A stretch of 64,000 nt of DNA from an uncultured Christensenellaceae bacterium. GTDB taxonomy: Bacteria; Bacillota; Clostridia; Christensenellales; UBA3700. Below, one piece after another: positions 9,001 to 17,635 of this stretch. Position numbers and translations under genes: made by a program. The notes beneath the pieces were generated by a model. It was not told where the DNA came from. It searched no databases and was given only the letters and a program-made list of their open reading frames with translations. How positions within the stretch are numbered: position 1 is the stretch's first letter; the number at the start of each line of letters is the position of its first letter. Location of the stretch: contig CALWKS010000002.1 in NCBI GenBank assembly GCA_944381325.1, positions 186,001 through 250,000 of the forward strand, read 5' to 3'.

Positions 9001-9461
9001 TCTCCGCTCTTTTTACCTGCGTTTAAACTATCTGAAAAACTCTTCCTGAATTCAAAAAGACTTTTTGCGATTTTGTCTGCTTCCGTTTCGTCTGCCGCTG
9101 AATCTTGGGCTGAGTTTTCTTCAGTGTTTACGCTCTCCTGCTTCTCAGCCGCGCTTGCCGCTGCCGCTTCGCTCTGACTGAGCTCTGCCTCAGCGTCTTT
9201 CTCTGAAACTGCCTGCCCCGAACACTCTACCTCGGCGTCCGCAAAGCCTGTATCTCTTAGCACCCTTTTTGCCCTTTCGATCTGGTCTTCGGTTACGCCG
9301 TCATCGTCTGCGCATTCAAATTCAATACAGTCGTAATCTATATTTGTCAGCTTCATATTGCTGAATATGAACTGAAGCCTTGACGTCGCCTTTCTGAATC
9401 TGTCTTTGTATTCCTGAGTTATCTCTTTGTTCTCTGAACGGAATAAAATCTTTATCTTCAT
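6087..9461 (-). CDS. Clp-type AAA + receiver-like + FtsH-type AAA/M41 protease fusion
   Basis: A predicted cytosolic protein of 1124 residues. Start chosen at the ATG with AGGAG just upstream; an in-frame GTG five codons earlier has none. Counting from that GTG, domains are: small N-terminal fold (1-85), acidic linker (90-175), Clp/HSP100-like AAA with Walker A GPPGCGKT (228-235), Walker [10 protein letters not shown] (289-297) and FTTN; a receiver-like domain (about 497-615) with an aspartate in IVLDVFMNE (547) at the phosphoacceptor position; a second AAA of FtsH type with GPPGTGKT (737-744), IIFIDEVDG (792-800) and the [10 protein letters not shown] second-region-of-homology; then an M41 zinc peptidase with HEAGH (963-967) and the third ligand D1040 in [10 protein letters not shown]. 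All catalytic residues are present. The membrane anchor of normal FtsH is missing. It is cotranscribed with the RyR-domain membrane protein. Confidence 0.85.
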   Translation of the reverse strand: MKIKILFRSENKEITQEYKDRFRKATSRLQFIFSNMKLTNIDYDCIEFECADDDGVTEDQIERAKRVLRDTGFADAEVECSGQAVSEKDAEAELSQSEAAAASAAEKQESVNTEENSAQDSAADETEADKIAKSLFEFRKSFSDSLNAGKKSGEKEQKKQEKPEEKETFGQMQRRIADLKAELAKKVKGQQHAIDAFVRAYFGAQVLNAKTHKGPLATFVFAGPPGCGKTYLAECAAECLKGRVYARFNMSEYGEMGAVVNGYEFSGKPGKITGFVKENPKSIILFDEIEKASQNNLRLFLQILDAGSIRDNGTGEEVSFRDAILIFTTNVARNLYEDVDGSNLSGITKSAIVSALASDLNPMTNRPYFPQELVSRWAKGIVLMFNRLEPYALKEIVLAELKEKIATAEANTGIKIECDCDKIAALIMYSVGGSGDARSMTGAVRKFIESELFDAVSQLTRRKMDVDKLRKISLSVDYKKTAASDMFEVREKIPVLFAVDKRYNKELKIACAETKGVKGVFKNDVEAAKEALDGEVGAIVLDVFMNEKNAHDRPSDLEDIDSDGVRLFEYFTTKYPEIPVYVINDDGNGYDDVAFDTFLARGAKGIFAFKSGDNSENSASLIFVKDATVTGNNFYKLARSSNILSYNCAQEIEDNGETLEIHARRFEIKRSVKAEDRGSVLADVSRPDVKFSDVIGAAEAKKAMADYVRYLKNPKKYTATGRKAPKGILLYGPPGTGKTMLAKALAGETDVTFIEKKATEFFNKYVGQGPENIREVFRTARRYAPSIIFIDEVDGFAKARTGSDTTRYQEELLTTFLAEIEGFRTNENRPVIVVCATNYAIKSDDDDNKMVLDPAFVRRFDKKILVGLPDTAERKELICHYLRENGVNPDELEDGINILAKKTVGYSHSLIKDIINAAIERAGGRPLTDEMLEDAQDTEEYGEKKEFSKESVLRTARHEAGHAIVSWACGKIPLYMTVVARGPYGGYVMHDSEEDESIDSKQELLDAVCCSLGGRAAEMVYYGKDGGLTAGASSDLRKATEIASALIGGLGMAENRLAVASCFGEEVKKEIYSEVNALMLKELGRAQKLIEDNKESVDRLVEALIERNSLDSKDIEAVLGKPLS

Positions 9462-9522
9462 ATTTCTCCTGCTCACCTGATTTTCTTATGTTTTCTTCTT
9501 AACGAATAACTGTCAACTTATT

Positions 9523-12213
9523 TTAGCCCTGAGAGGATTTGCTTTTTTCTTCCTCTGCAAAGGCGTTTATCGCATTTGCCATATCGTAATGCTGAGTGGA
9601 TATAAGATCATACTTTCTTATACTGCTGTGCAATTTAAAATGACTTGCCTTGCCGTAATCCCACGGCTCGTTGCCGTAAGACGCCATAAATCTTATCCAC
9701 CTGTCGTGCTCGAACGCGCCCAGCCTTATCAGATCCGTCAACCTGATTTTGCCGTATTCTTCGCCTTTACAGAAACCTTTCGCCCTCGCGTATGCGGCGA
9801 AATACTTGGGCATCTCGCAAGCGTAGCGGCTTGATATCCTGCTGTAGAACATGGAATCTTTCATGTCATACCATACTTTCTCATTCCGCTCATCGTCGTA
9901 ATCAGCCGAGAATTTCCTGAACAGCTCTGCAAGGGTGATGTCATTCTTACCCTCGACTGCCGTCTGCATCTGTTGCGTTATGAAAGACATATTGTCTTTT
10001 GAAGAAATAGCCGAATAGCCGCCGTTCCAGCGCTTGGCAAGACTCATATCAACAATGTTTTCATAACTGTACATCTCTTCTGCACTGCCGAATATGATCA
10101 CTTTAAGATGTCTGAACTCATTCTCATCCTTTTCGCACCAGTTTATTCTGTCGTAGTTCAGCCTGTTGCGCAGGTTTATCGCAATCACCTGCGTCCTGCG
10201 CCCGTCAACTGCTTTGGCGTTGCTCTTTGCGTATTCGTGCTTGCAGTCCTCCAGAAGTGCGTTGGCGATATTTACGTTGCTGTCGTCGTCTCCGAGAGCT
10301 ATAAGGATCAGATTGTATTTGCTCAGACTCTTTGTCTTTTCGCTTTTTCCGTCAGGCTTAGTCTGTCTTGCCCCCGCATCTGTGCCTTTCCCTTCATCGA
10401 TAATCCTGTCGAGAAGTTTTATCATCTCTTCGCTCAATGCGGACTCCTGATGCAGATTTATTCTGAAAAGCGCTTCTCCGTATCTGAACTTTTCTGTGCT
10501 CTCACCTGGCATATTCACTCTGAACATAGGATGACGCGTTTTGAACAGTCCGCCTATTTCGGACGCGTTTTTATCGTAAACGTCGGCAATGAACGGCTGC
10601 GGTCTGTATTTTGCGCAATCAGACTGTCTTACGCTCGATATCCAGCCGTCCGCGTTGTTTTCCTCGTTTTCTTCTACGAATCCGTTCTGATCTATGCTCG
10701 TTGTAATGCTGCTTTGATAATCTTCACCGTGATTGCCTCCGGAGGCAAAGATATAAGCGGTCTTGAGCGTCTGCTGACCGTTGAGACCGAAGCCTATTAC
10801 GATTGCGCCGTATTCTTTTGAATTGACGTCGTTTTCATAGATTTCAGGGTAAGATTTTATAAGTTCTCCTCTCTTTTTCACATAGGAGAACGCTGCCATG
10901 TTCGCTTCATTGAGAGCGGTAAGAACGAAGTGCTTTTTATATCTGATATAAACGTCTCTTTCTTTGCTTGCCGCAGAATCTTCGTCTTTCTTCTGCTTTG
11001 ACTTTGCGACACCTTTCGAAAGCTCTTTTCCCGCTATCTCTCCCAACATTGCGGCATAACCCGTCTTTGAACGTCTGAGTTCTCTGCTGCCGCCTCTTGA
11101 GAATTTATTTATCTCTTTATCGAAACGCATATCGACGTTGGCTATGTCGATCTCTTCACTGAGCAGATAATAATAATGTATTATTCTGTCGTAATCTTCT
11201 GCCCTCTTGACAAAGTCAGTAGGAAGCGAGTCAACGCCGTTACTTCTGCGGTTTTTACCGAATAGCTCCGAGAGCCTTCTCCTTTCAAAGGTTTTCTGAG
11301 TAATTCTCGCTATGTCCTCAAAAATTATTTTATCGTTTTCGCTTGTCTTGTTCTTTTCCCAGTCAAGAGCGAAAATATGAATTTCTCCGCCTCTAGCCCA
11401 TCTTCTCTTGTCGCTGATGTAATAATCGTTTTTCCCTCTGAGTTTAAGCAAATCGGGAATAGACTTGTTCTTTACACCGGGAGCGTAACTCATAAACAAA
11501 AAGCCTGAACGCATAATATCCTGATGCAATGGCTTTTTTGCATCGAAACCGTCCTGATCTTCTGTGCGCAGAAAAACTATCTTATACCTGTTCTTAAAAA
11601 GCGACCTTCCTTTCGCTCTGTGCCTTTCTTGTATGCTGTGAGCAAGGATAACGCTGTCCTCGGTTATCGCAGTAAAGACATACACTTTTGCTCCTGCCTT
11701 GATAAAATCGCTCCATACAAAGCGGCTGTACATCTCGTAACTGAATCTGAAAGTAAGTATCGTGAATGCGACCATTCCCGCAAACAAAGAAGACCCCGAA
11801 TACAACAAAGTTCTCCATGCGTCGAACATACTGTAATCAGCAAGTCCTTCAAAAGTCAGCCCACCCAAAGCCTGATATGCAGAATAATACAAGTCGGATA
11901 TAGACTGCCACGCATTTTCAGGCAGTCTGAATGAAAGTCCGTCCTCGACGTCGGTCATAAGCACGAAAAGTTTGCCTATCACACTCAGAACAAACACTCC
12001 CGTTATCACAGCTATTTCTGACGTGTACTGTCCGTCTGCCCTTTTTCTTATCCCCGAATAAATCCATATCGCAACGAACAGACAGAATATCAGGATAAGC
12101 AGCGCCCTTGCCATATTCAGCAGCATACAGAAAACGCCGTTTCCCCACAGCAACTCGTACGGCATACCCAGGACGATTGCCGCGACAATACATATAAACA
12201 GCTGTTTTTTCAT
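9523..12213 (-). CDS. Membrane protein with TrkA-N-like folds and C-terminal RyR-like domain
   Basis: 896 residues from an ATG with AAGGGAGAAGG upstream; an in-frame start 15 codons earlier has no such site. Four hydrophobic helices lie at about 4-19, 27-52, 65-86 and 133-156. Residues 109-124 (YYSAYQALGGLTFEGL) between the last two resemble a pore helix without a selectivity signature. Cytosolic Rossmann-like strands follow near 175-220 (KVYVFTAITEDSVILA), 470-485 (GAIVIGFGLNGQQT) and 638-665 (LILIALGDDDSN), as in TrkA-N/RCK proteins. The last 75 residues (GAFEHDRWIRFMAS, then SIRKYDLIST) match the bacterial RyR domain, which in related proteins is proposed to bind nucleotide-derived ligands. 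First gene of an operon with the AAA-FtsH fusion, 61 bases apart. Role inferred: membrane sensor or channel gating a protease. Confidence 0.75.
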   Translation of the reverse strand: MKKQLFICIVAAIVLGMPYELLWGNGVFCMLLNMARALLILIFCLFVAIWIYSGIRKRADGQYTSEIAVITGVFVLSVIGKLFVLMTDVEDGLSFRLPENAWQSISDLYYSAYQALGGLTFEGLADYSMFDAWRTLLYSGSSLFAGMVAFTILTFRFSYEMYSRFVWSDFIKAGAKVYVFTAITEDSVILAHSIQERHRAKGRSLFKNRYKIVFLRTEDQDGFDAKKPLHQDIMRSGFLFMSYAPGVKNKSIPDLLKLRGKNDYYISDKRRWARGGEIHIFALDWEKNKTSENDKIIFEDIARITQKTFERRRLSELFGKNRRSNGVDSLPTDFVKRAEDYDRIIHYYYLLSEEIDIANVDMRFDKEINKFSRGGSRELRRSKTGYAAMLGEIAGKELSKGVAKSKQKKDEDSAASKERDVYIRYKKHFVLTALNEANMAAFSYVKKRGELIKSYPEIYENDVNSKEYGAIVIGFGLNGQQTLKTAYIFASGGNHGEDYQSSITTSIDQNGFVEENEENNADGWISSVRQSDCAKYRPQPFIADVYDKNASEIGGLFKTRHPMFRVNMPGESTEKFRYGEALFRINLHQESALSEEMIKLLDRIIDEGKGTDAGARQTKPDGKSEKTKSLSKYNLILIALGDDDSNVNIANALLEDCKHEYAKSNAKAVDGRRTQVIAINLRNRLNYDRINWCEKDENEFRHLKVIIFGSAEEMYSYENIVDMSLAKRWNGGYSAISSKDNMSFITQQMQTAVEGKNDITLAELFRKFSADYDDERNEKVWYDMKDSMFYSRISSRYACEMPKYFAAYARAKGFCKGEEYGKIRLTDLIRLGAFEHDRWIRFMASYGNEPWDYGKASHFKLHSSIRKYDLISTQHYDMANAINAFAEEEKSKSSQG

Positions 12214-12312
12214 AACCTTCTCCCTTGTACCTACACCACGTTCTGCCCTTTGAAACAAGCCAGCAGAACCGATTTCGGCTTACTTTCGCACGCACGCGCG
12301 TCGCATAAATTA

Positions 12313-12341
12313 ATTTTACAATAAGCACTATAACTTGTCAA
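12313..12341 (-). promoter_or_regulatory. Sigma-A promoter of the RyR/AAA-protease operon
   Basis: Minus-strand TTGACA (12336-12341), 17-base spacer, TAAAAT (12313-12318). The leader of about 95 bases contains a GTTCTGC/GCAGAAC hairpin and an alternating CG-rich stretch. Confidence 0.85.
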
Positions 12342-12423
12342 TATATAACTTTTGAGCTTACATATCCGATATCTCAAAATTTGCTTATCCGCGTTTATCA
12401 ACAAACAAAAAGTCGTTTTAAAG

Positions 12424-12451
12424 ATAATAAAAAACCCGCCATACGGCGGGT
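12424..12451 (-). terminator. Terminator of the ion transporter gene
   Basis: CCCGCC-GTAT-GGCGGG followed by TTTTTTATTAT in the minus direction. Confidence 0.88.
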
Positions 12452-12465
12452 ATATGTCATTCAGG

Positions 12466-13779
12466 TCAAAGCACAGCATAACACGTCAGATATCCGAATC
12501 CTGCAAGTATCAGCAAAAATCCGAAGTTGAGCCCGAGGAACATAAGTATGTATTTCTTGGTATCTTCCGGCATGAGTTTTCTGTACGTGTTAAGAGTAAT
12601 AAGGCTGGCAAGCGACGCTATAGGAGTGCCCAGGCCTCCCAGATTTACAGCAATGAGCAGACGCGCGTAATCTGTCGTAAAGCGCGACAAAAGCACCGCG
12701 CTGGGTACGTTGCTTATCACCTGACACGAGAGTATGCCGAAAGCAAGCGGATCTATATCCATAAGATTGCTCAGAAACTGCTGAACAGGCTCTATCCTCG
12801 CCATATTGCCCGAGAATACGAAGAACGCGCAGAACGTGAGCAAAAGACCGTAATCCACCTTGAGCACAAATCTGAAGTCAAGAACAAGCAAAGCAACCGT
12901 TACAGCGAGCAATCCCCAGTAATACGGGAATATGCGGAAGACTATAAGCACGGATACGATGAAGAGAATGCTGTAGACCGCTACCCTCCACGCTTTGGGC
13001 GCAGGGCGTTTTTTTGTGCCGACTTCAACCTTTTCAGGCTTTACGAAAAAGCACGTGCCGAGAATGAGCAGAAAAGCCGCGGCAAAAGGCAGAGCCATGA
13101 TTTTGAAAAACTCAGCCGCGCCAATATTGAAAAACGAATACAGATAAAGGTTTTGCGGATTGCCGAAAGGCGTAAGCATACCGCCGAGGTTGGCGGCTAT
13201 GTTCTGCATTATGAACGTAAACGCCATATAGCGCTTGCCGTTGCACGACTCAAGCACAAAATAACCCAGCGGCAGGAAGGTAACGAGCGCCATATCGTTG
13301 GCCATGATCATAGAGCCGAAATAGGTAACGAAGACCAGCGATATCACGACCGTTCTTATGCTCTTGAATCTTCTTACGATTATATCCGCAAGCCATACGA
13401 AAAAGCGGATATTCTTGAAAGCCGCAACGACCGCCAGAGTGCAGAAAAGACAGCTCAATGTGCGCCAATCGAAATAATCGGCATACTGCGCGTCGAAAGG
13501 CACGAAGAAACACGTTACCGCCGCGGCGATGATCGCTATTATGAGTACGGTGTTGGCTTTTAAAAAGTTCTTGACGTCCTGCTTGCGGAAAATTTTGCGT
13601 ATACGCATTCTTTCGGCGTGAGCTTCATAACCTTTGAGCGGTTCTTCGAGATCCGCGCCGGAAGCTACGTCAGACGGCAAAGCGTCTCCTTTCTTTTCAG
13701 CAACTTCAGACTGAGAAATATTTTCTTGCCCGTGTTGATTATCGGCAATAATATTGTCTTTTTGATTCTCCTCTTTCAT
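12466..13779 (-). CDS. ArsB/NhaD (ion transporter superfamily) permease
   Basis: 437 residues. A hydrophilic N-terminal extension of about 70 residues is followed by about eleven membrane helices. The central NIAANLGGMLTPFGNPQNLYLY and the later QVISNVPSAVLLSRF are the paired signature motifs of the ArsB/NhaD/citrate-transporter superfamily (hairpins carrying the substrate-binding Asn-Pro). Members export arsenite, exchange sodium for protons or import dicarboxylates; the substrate cannot be chosen from sequence and there is no arsR or arsenate reductase beside it. It is a single-gene unit with its own promoter and terminator. The long charged N-terminal extension is unusual for the family and could be regulatory. 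Confidence 0.8.
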   Translation of the reverse strand: MKEENQKDNIIADNQHGQENISQSEVAEKKGDALPSDVASGADLEEPLKGYEAHAERMRIRKIFRKQDVKNFLKANTVLIIAIIAAAVTCFFVPFDAQYADYFDWRTLSCLFCTLAVVAAFKNIRFFVWLADIIVRRFKSIRTVVISLVFVTYFGSMIMANDMALVTFLPLGYFVLESCNGKRYMAFTFIMQNIAANLGGMLTPFGNPQNLYLYSFFNIGAAEFFKIMALPFAAAFLLILGTCFFVKPEKVEVGTKKRPAPKAWRVAVYSILFIVSVLIVFRIFPYYWGLLAVTVALLVLDFRFVLKVDYGLLLTFCAFFVFSGNMARIEPVQQFLSNLMDIDPLAFGILSCQVISNVPSAVLLSRFTTDYARLLIAVNLGGLGTPIASLASLITLNTYRKLMPEDTKKYILMFLGLNFGFLLILAGFGYLTCYAVL

Positions 13780-13817
13780 ACCCCGATGTCTTTCTTTACC
13801 CTTTCTTTTCCGTCAAA

Positions 13818-13846
13818 AGTATATACCTTTACGCGCGCGCGGTCAA
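13818..13846 (-). promoter_or_regulatory. Promoter of the ArsB/NhaD-like transporter
   Basis: Minus-strand TTGACC (13841-13846), 17-base spacer containing GCGCGCGCG, TATACT (13818-13823). Confidence 0.75.
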
Positions 13847-13879
13847 ACGTTTTACTCAATAATAATTATGCTTTACAAA

Positions 13880-13903
13880 AGAAAAACGCCGCTCTTTGCG
13901 GCG
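13880..13903 (-). terminator. Terminator of the nitroreductase/zinc-ribbon operon
   Basis: CGCCGC-AAAGA-GCGGCG followed by TTTTTC in the minus direction. Confidence 0.88.
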
Positions 13904-13931
13904 CTTGAATTCTGCAAGCTGATATGTAATA

Positions 13932-14462
13932 TTATCTCGACTTCTGCATTTCTTCGATTGTGGCTTCTCTCACGAAACCGCAGTAAGGACACATGACCTT
14001 GCCGTCCTCGTAAACCATGATCGCATTGCATGAAGGGCACTTGCCGACAAACACTCTTTCTTTGACGCGTTCTTTCTTGACGGCGTATTCGAGTTTCTCT
14101 CCGTCAAACACATACCCAGTCAGATATCTCTTCTCTATCAGCTTTCTTATATCTGCGGCGATTTTCTTTTCAGGCTTGCCGAACTGAGCCGCAAGACCCG
14201 CAACCGTTACGCTTCCTTCGCACTCGATAGCGCTTACCAATGACGCGCGGAACTTTTCTTCCCCGTACATTACCCATGCTATCGGACAACCGTAGAATCC
14301 CAGTACCGTAAACGCTATACCTATGCCCATAAGCACATACATCTTGTCCGTTGCACCGAATATTATCATCGGGACGCCTGCAACCAACATGAGCGACAGT
14401 ATCGCCGCCGTCCAGAATGCCTTTCTTACGCCTTTGCCTGCTTTTTTTTCGTTTTTATTCAT
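13932..14462 (-). CDS. Two-helix membrane protein with winged-helix-like and zinc-ribbon domains
   Basis: 176 residues. Two adjacent membrane helices (about 15-36 and 41-64) are followed by a cytosolic stretch whose LVSAIECEGSVTVAGLAAQFGK...IRKLIEKRYLTGYVFDG looks like a winged-helix/PCI-type fold, then a C-terminal zinc ribbon (CPSCNAIMVYEDGKVMCPYCG). The combination is seen in uncharacterised Firmicute proteins. It is the second gene of a unit with the nitroreductase, 13 bases downstream of it, and is followed by a clear terminator. I do not know a function; a membrane-tethered sensor or assembly factor would fit the domains. Confidence 0.65.
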   Translation of the reverse strand: MNKNEKKAGKGVRKAFWTAAILSLMLVAGVPMIIFGATDKMYVLMGIGIAFTVLGFYGCPIAWVMYGEEKFRASLVSAIECEGSVTVAGLAAQFGKPEKKIAADIRKLIEKRYLTGYVFDGEKLEYAVKKERVKERVFVGKCPSCNAIMVYEDGKVMCPYCGFVREATIEEMQKSR

Positions 14463-14475
14463 ATTATCTTTGCGG

Positions 14476-15000
14476 CTATGAAATATAAACCGCTATCTCC
14501 TCCATTGATTTTCTGCGACGCGGCGGCTGATCGCATGCAGGATATCCGAGAGAAATTATGAGTTTTGTATGCTCTCCTGCCGCGGTATTCAGTATTTTAT
14601 CCACACTCTTTGTCTTTACCCAACCTATAATGCACGTTCCGAGCCCGAGTTCTGCCGCCTTCAGACAAAAACTCTGCACGGCTATCCCGAGGTCTATAGA
14701 AGAAAAGTCCTGATGTTTTATCTTGTCCGCAAGTTTATCTGCAATTTTCGGCTTTACGGTAACCGCGATCAGCACAGGCGCTTCGTCAGTAAACCCGTTT
14801 GCACCGAAAAGCTGAGTCTCTTTGGCAATAGCCGCTTTTATATCTCCTCTGGTAACGTAAAATTTCCAGGGCTGTTTGTTGAGTGCAGACGGTGCAAGTC
14901 TTGCGCATTCGAGGCACTGCTCGATAAGCCCGTTGCCTACGTCTTCACAGGTGTATTTTCTGCAACTGAATCTGCTTTCGCACGCTTTGGTTACGTCCAT
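14476..15000 (-). CDS. Nitroreductase-family flavoprotein
   Basis: 174 residues, the length of compact nitroreductases. SRFSCRKY at the N-terminus is the FMN phosphate-binding motif, ARLAPSALNKQPWKFYV the second conserved block, and GLGTCIIGW with ISLGYPA the C-terminal FMN-binding region. These enzymes are FMN dimers that use NAD(P)H to reduce nitro groups, quinones or enones; the physiological substrate is not evident. ATG follows GGGAGAG. It is the promoter-proximal gene of a two-gene unit with the zinc-ribbon membrane protein. Confidence 0.88.
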   Translation of the reverse strand: MDVTKACESRFSCRKYTCEDVGNGLIEQCLECARLAPSALNKQPWKFYVTRGDIKAAIAKETQLFGANGFTDEAPVLIAVTVKPKIADKLADKIKHQDFSSIDLGIAVQSFCLKAAELGLGTCIIGWVKTKSVDKILNTAAGEHTKLIISLGYPACDQPPRRRKSMEEIAVYIS

Positions 15001-15027
15001 AATACTCTCCCGAACTTATATACGTTA

Positions 15028-15057
15028 ATTATAGACCGCACGCGCAATTTTTGTCAA
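15028..15057 (-). promoter_or_regulatory. Sigma-A promoter of the nitroreductase unit
   Basis: Minus-strand TTGACA (15052-15057), 18-base spacer with GCGCGTGCGG, TATAAT (15028-15033). Confidence 0.85.
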
Positions 15058-15289
15058 TACGGCTTTTCTCTTATCTTCTTAAAGCATGTATATTTTTTTA
15101 TGTTGCCGAGATACGGTTTTTACCACGTTCATAAACTTAAAATAAGTAGCAAACCGCTACTCAAAGTACATAATAAGACATCTGACGTCTTTTTGTAGTT
15201 TATAAAAATTTTAAGCCGAAAAATACATAAAAATAGCTATAAAAATATGTATATTGCCTGAATTACCCATATTTTTTAAAGCTTTCTCA
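15058..15289. other. Gene-free A+T-rich stretch
   Basis: No coding signal. One small hairpin (AGTAGC/GCTACT, 15145-15161) is visible. The remainder is A+T-rich spacer between divergent transcription units. Confidence 0.5.
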
Positions 15290-15306
15290 TTTTTCAGCGC
15301 TAAAAA
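15290..15306. promoter_or_regulatory. Operator-like palindrome before the O-antigen-ligase gene
   Basis: TTTTTCAGCGCTAAAAA is an imperfect palindrome centred on AGCGCT, 16 bases upstream of the -35 box. A related element (TTTTCAACGTTAAAA) lies before the paralogous promoter at 18457. The factor is unknown. Confidence 0.45.
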
Positions 15307-15322
15307 TACACAGTGATTTTAT

Positions 15323-15351
15323 TTGACAGCACCGCACTCTGATGCTATATT
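15323..15351 (+). promoter_or_regulatory. Sigma-A promoter of the 15.4-17.6 kb gene pair
   Basis: TTGACA (15323-15328), 17-base spacer, TATATT (15346-15351). The expected start point leaves a leader of only about 16 bases with no ribosome binding site before the ATG at 15374. Confidence 0.8.
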
Positions 15352-15373
15352 TATATACATATCGGTTTAAATT

Positions 15374-16750
15374 ATGTATAAAACGGCTTTGAAACCAAAA
15401 TTTAAGAGCTTATTTTATTCTGACCTCACCATGATGGCTCAGGTCGTGGTCGCGGCGTTGGCTTTTTGCTTCAACTGCGTACCTCTTTCTATAATTTTCT
15501 TTACTTTGTATCTTTCTGCTCTTTTGGTATTAAGCGACGATATAACTCCTGCCATTTTGCCGATAAGTCTGCTTTCGATGTCGCTTACCCGTCAGTACGG
15601 AAGCAAACCTGAGGATTACCTTATCTATATTCCTTGCGTAGTAGTGTTGATTATCTGCACAATACTTCATTTCGTATTCTATCCGCCCGTATTCAAACGC
15701 GGAAAAATGTTATTTCCGTCTGTTGCCGTGGCGATAGCGCTGATGACGGGCGGTTTGTTTTCAATAAGCGCAAAAGATTACTTTGCACCAGTAACTATGT
15801 ATTATACTCTTACCCTCGGCATAGGCGTTGTTATCGCGTGTATTGTCATATATTCCTACACGCGGCCGTCTGTACCTCTTGCATACGCTCTCTCATCTCA
15901 GATGAGTTATTTCACTCTTGGTGCAGCGCTTATGCTGCTGAGTCAGATACTGCCCTACGTATGCAAAGGGCAATACGACTGGTTCTTCACCTGGAAAAAC
16001 ACTCTTACGACATTCCTTCTTCTCTCTTCACCCTTTCCTTTCTATATCGCGGCAAAAGAAGACTTCGGGCTTAAAGCGTGGGCTAATTTTACTCTGGGAT
16101 GCATAGGATACGGCTCTGCAATCCTTTCGTTCTCGAGAGGAGGAATGCTGTTCGGCGGCATAGCGCTTTGTGTAAGCGTAATTGTTTGCTGTATACTCAG
16201 CGAAAAACGCAACAGGATCGTATTCATAATATTCTCGGCAGTATGCGCGATCGCCGCTGTAGCGTTCGCCTTTGCAAGCGGTCTTATAGAAACCGTGCTT
16301 TCAGAAATGCAGGTTTCTTCCTCAGAAGCTCGCGTCAAACTGTGGAAAGAAGCGTGGCAGAACTTTCTTAAAAACCCGATATTCGGTGCGGGAGTCGGTT
16401 TCAGAGGAGAATATTTCAACCCTCAGACGGGGAACATGTACTGGTATCACAGCACTCCTTTCCAGATCATAGGCACGGCAGGACTGATAGGCGTTGCCGC
16501 ATATGCATACAGCTATATAGTAAAACTTAAAATCGTATTCAGCACAAAAAGACTTTTCTACGTATTTTTCGCCATCGCGTTTTTCGGCTTCGAAGCGTAT
16601 CAGCTTGTTGACGCCGGAAACTTTGTGCCGATACCCTTCGTAATGGTGGTAACACATTTATTCATTATTGCAGAAGCTTGTCCATACTGCTCTCCCGACG
16701 CAGGCGACCGACTTCTGTCCTCAAAGGAGAAGAAAATTGACAAAGCGTAA
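15374..16750 (+). CDS. O-antigen ligase/polymerase-like membrane protein
   Basis: 458 residues with about eleven membrane helices. The central ILSFSRGGMLFGG and the late loop YWYHSTPFQIIGTAGLIG are the two landmarks of the Wzy_C/O-antigen-ligase family, in which a conserved arginine and histidine face the extracellular side and act in glycan transfer from a lipid carrier. In Gram-positives such proteins polymerise or attach surface polysaccharide or teichoic-acid-like polymers. No glycosyltransferase cluster surrounds it, so the acceptor is unknown. Translation probably starts at the ATG very near the 5' end of the mRNA. The stop overlaps the start of the next gene by 14 bases. Confidence 0.8.
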   Translation: MYKTALKPKFKSLFYSDLTMMAQVVVAALAFCFNCVPLSIIFFTLYLSALLVLSDDITPAILPISLLSMSLTRQYGSKPEDYLIYIPCVVVLIICTILHFVFYPPVFKRGKMLFPSVAVAIALMTGGLFSISAKDYFAPVTMYYTLTLGIGVVIACIVIYSYTRPSVPLAYALSSQMSYFTLGAALMLLSQILPYVCKGQYDWFFTWKNTLTTFLLLSSPFPFYIAAKEDFGLKAWANFTLGCIGYGSAILSFSRGGMLFGGIALCVSVIVCCILSEKRNRIVFIIFSAVCAIAAVAFAFASGLIETVLSEMQVSSSEARVKLWKEAWQNFLKNPIFGAGVGFRGEYFNPQTGNMYWYHSTPFQIIGTAGLIGVAAYAYSYIVKLKIVFSTKRLFYVFFAIAFFGFEAYQLVDAGNFVPIPFVMVVTHLFIIAEACPYCSPDAGDRLLSSKEKKIDKA

Positions 16751-17594
16751 ATACGTACATCTGAAGCAACTTGCCCCCGCTCAGCGCAAACAGGTTTATT
16801 TCCTCGTCGCGCTTTACGGAGCAATGAGCCTGCTCTCAATAATAATGCTGATATATTACAATGCGATAGGCGACCCCTACAAACGTACGGCAAACTGCGT
16901 AAACACGGCGGTTGCGGTATGGTTTCCTTTTATAGCAGAAAGACTGCTGAAGCACAGATTTTCATTCTTTCAGCATCTCGTTTACGCTTTTATAATGCTG
17001 TCGTCCTGCGTGATAGGCTCAGTATTTTACGTGTTCGAACTGTGGGGTCCTTACGATAAACTCGCTCACGGCACAAGCGGATATCTTCTTATGATTTTCA
17101 TAATGGGAATTTACGCCTACTTTATCAAGGACTTCGACAAAATAAGCGCGCCCGTGTCGATTGTAATGATGTTTGCATTCAGTCTCGGCACTGCCTGCGC
17201 ATGGGAAGTGATCGAATTTCTCTTCGACTGGCTGCTGGGTCAGAACGGTCAGGGGTACGTATCCGAAGAGGTATTGCAGAAGATAGCCGAACAAGGCTAT
17301 ACAGGCATAAGAGCCAACTGGGAAAAGCTGAAATACGTCGGAGTGCTCGATACTGATACGGATATGGCTTGCCACACCCTGGGATCTTTGATATTCTCTC
17401 TGCATTTTCTTCTTCACCGTCTGACCAAAAGAAACCTTCTTATGGGCACTCTGATAAAGGATGCAGGCGCTGTTGAAATGAATTCCCCTTTTCAGGCTGA
17501 AGAAAATAAGTCCGACCTTGACAACAACGCAGATAACGTCTCTAATGACAATCTTTCTGATACGACCGAAAACACGGCTGAACAAGACTTGTAA
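16737..17594 (+). CDS. DUF2238 (YjdF-like) membrane protein
   Basis: 285 residues from a TTG codon preceded by AAAGGAG; a longer frame with an ATG at 16668 would overlap the upstream gene by 83 bases without a binding site. About six membrane helices. YDKLAHGTSGYLL, CAWEVIEFLFDWLLG and DTDTDMACHTLGSL are the conserved charged/histidine motifs of the DUF2238 family, which has no established biochemical role. The C-terminal 40 residues are acidic and Asn-rich. Translational coupling to the O-antigen-ligase-like gene implies a joint envelope role. Terminator directly downstream. Confidence 0.78.
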   Translation: MTKRKYVHLKQLAPAQRKQVYFLVALYGAMSLLSIIMLIYYNAIGDPYKRTANCVNTAVAVWFPFIAERLLKHRFSFFQHLVYAFIMLSSCVIGSVFYVFELWGPYDKLAHGTSGYLLMIFIMGIYAYFIKDFDKISAPVSIVMMFAFSLGTACAWEVIEFLFDWLLGQNGQGYVSEEVLQKIAEQGYTGIRANWEKLKYVGVLDTDTDMACHTLGSLIFSLHFLLHRLTKRNLLMGTLIKDAGAVEMNSPFQAEENKSDLDNNADNVSNDNLSDTTENTAEQDL

Positions 17595-17635
17595 AACCTA
17601 CGCGGTTTTGCACTGCGCCAAATAGTATGGATTAC

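Noticed and set aside
9462..9522. Second promoter between the RyR gene and the AAA-protease gene
   Set aside because: A TTGACA is present on the minus strand, but no acceptable -10 box lies 16-18 bases downstream.
12352..13563. 403-codon + strand frame opposite the ion transporter
   Set aside because: Very basic, low-complexity product without domains; the opposite strand has clear transporter motifs, a promoter and a terminator.
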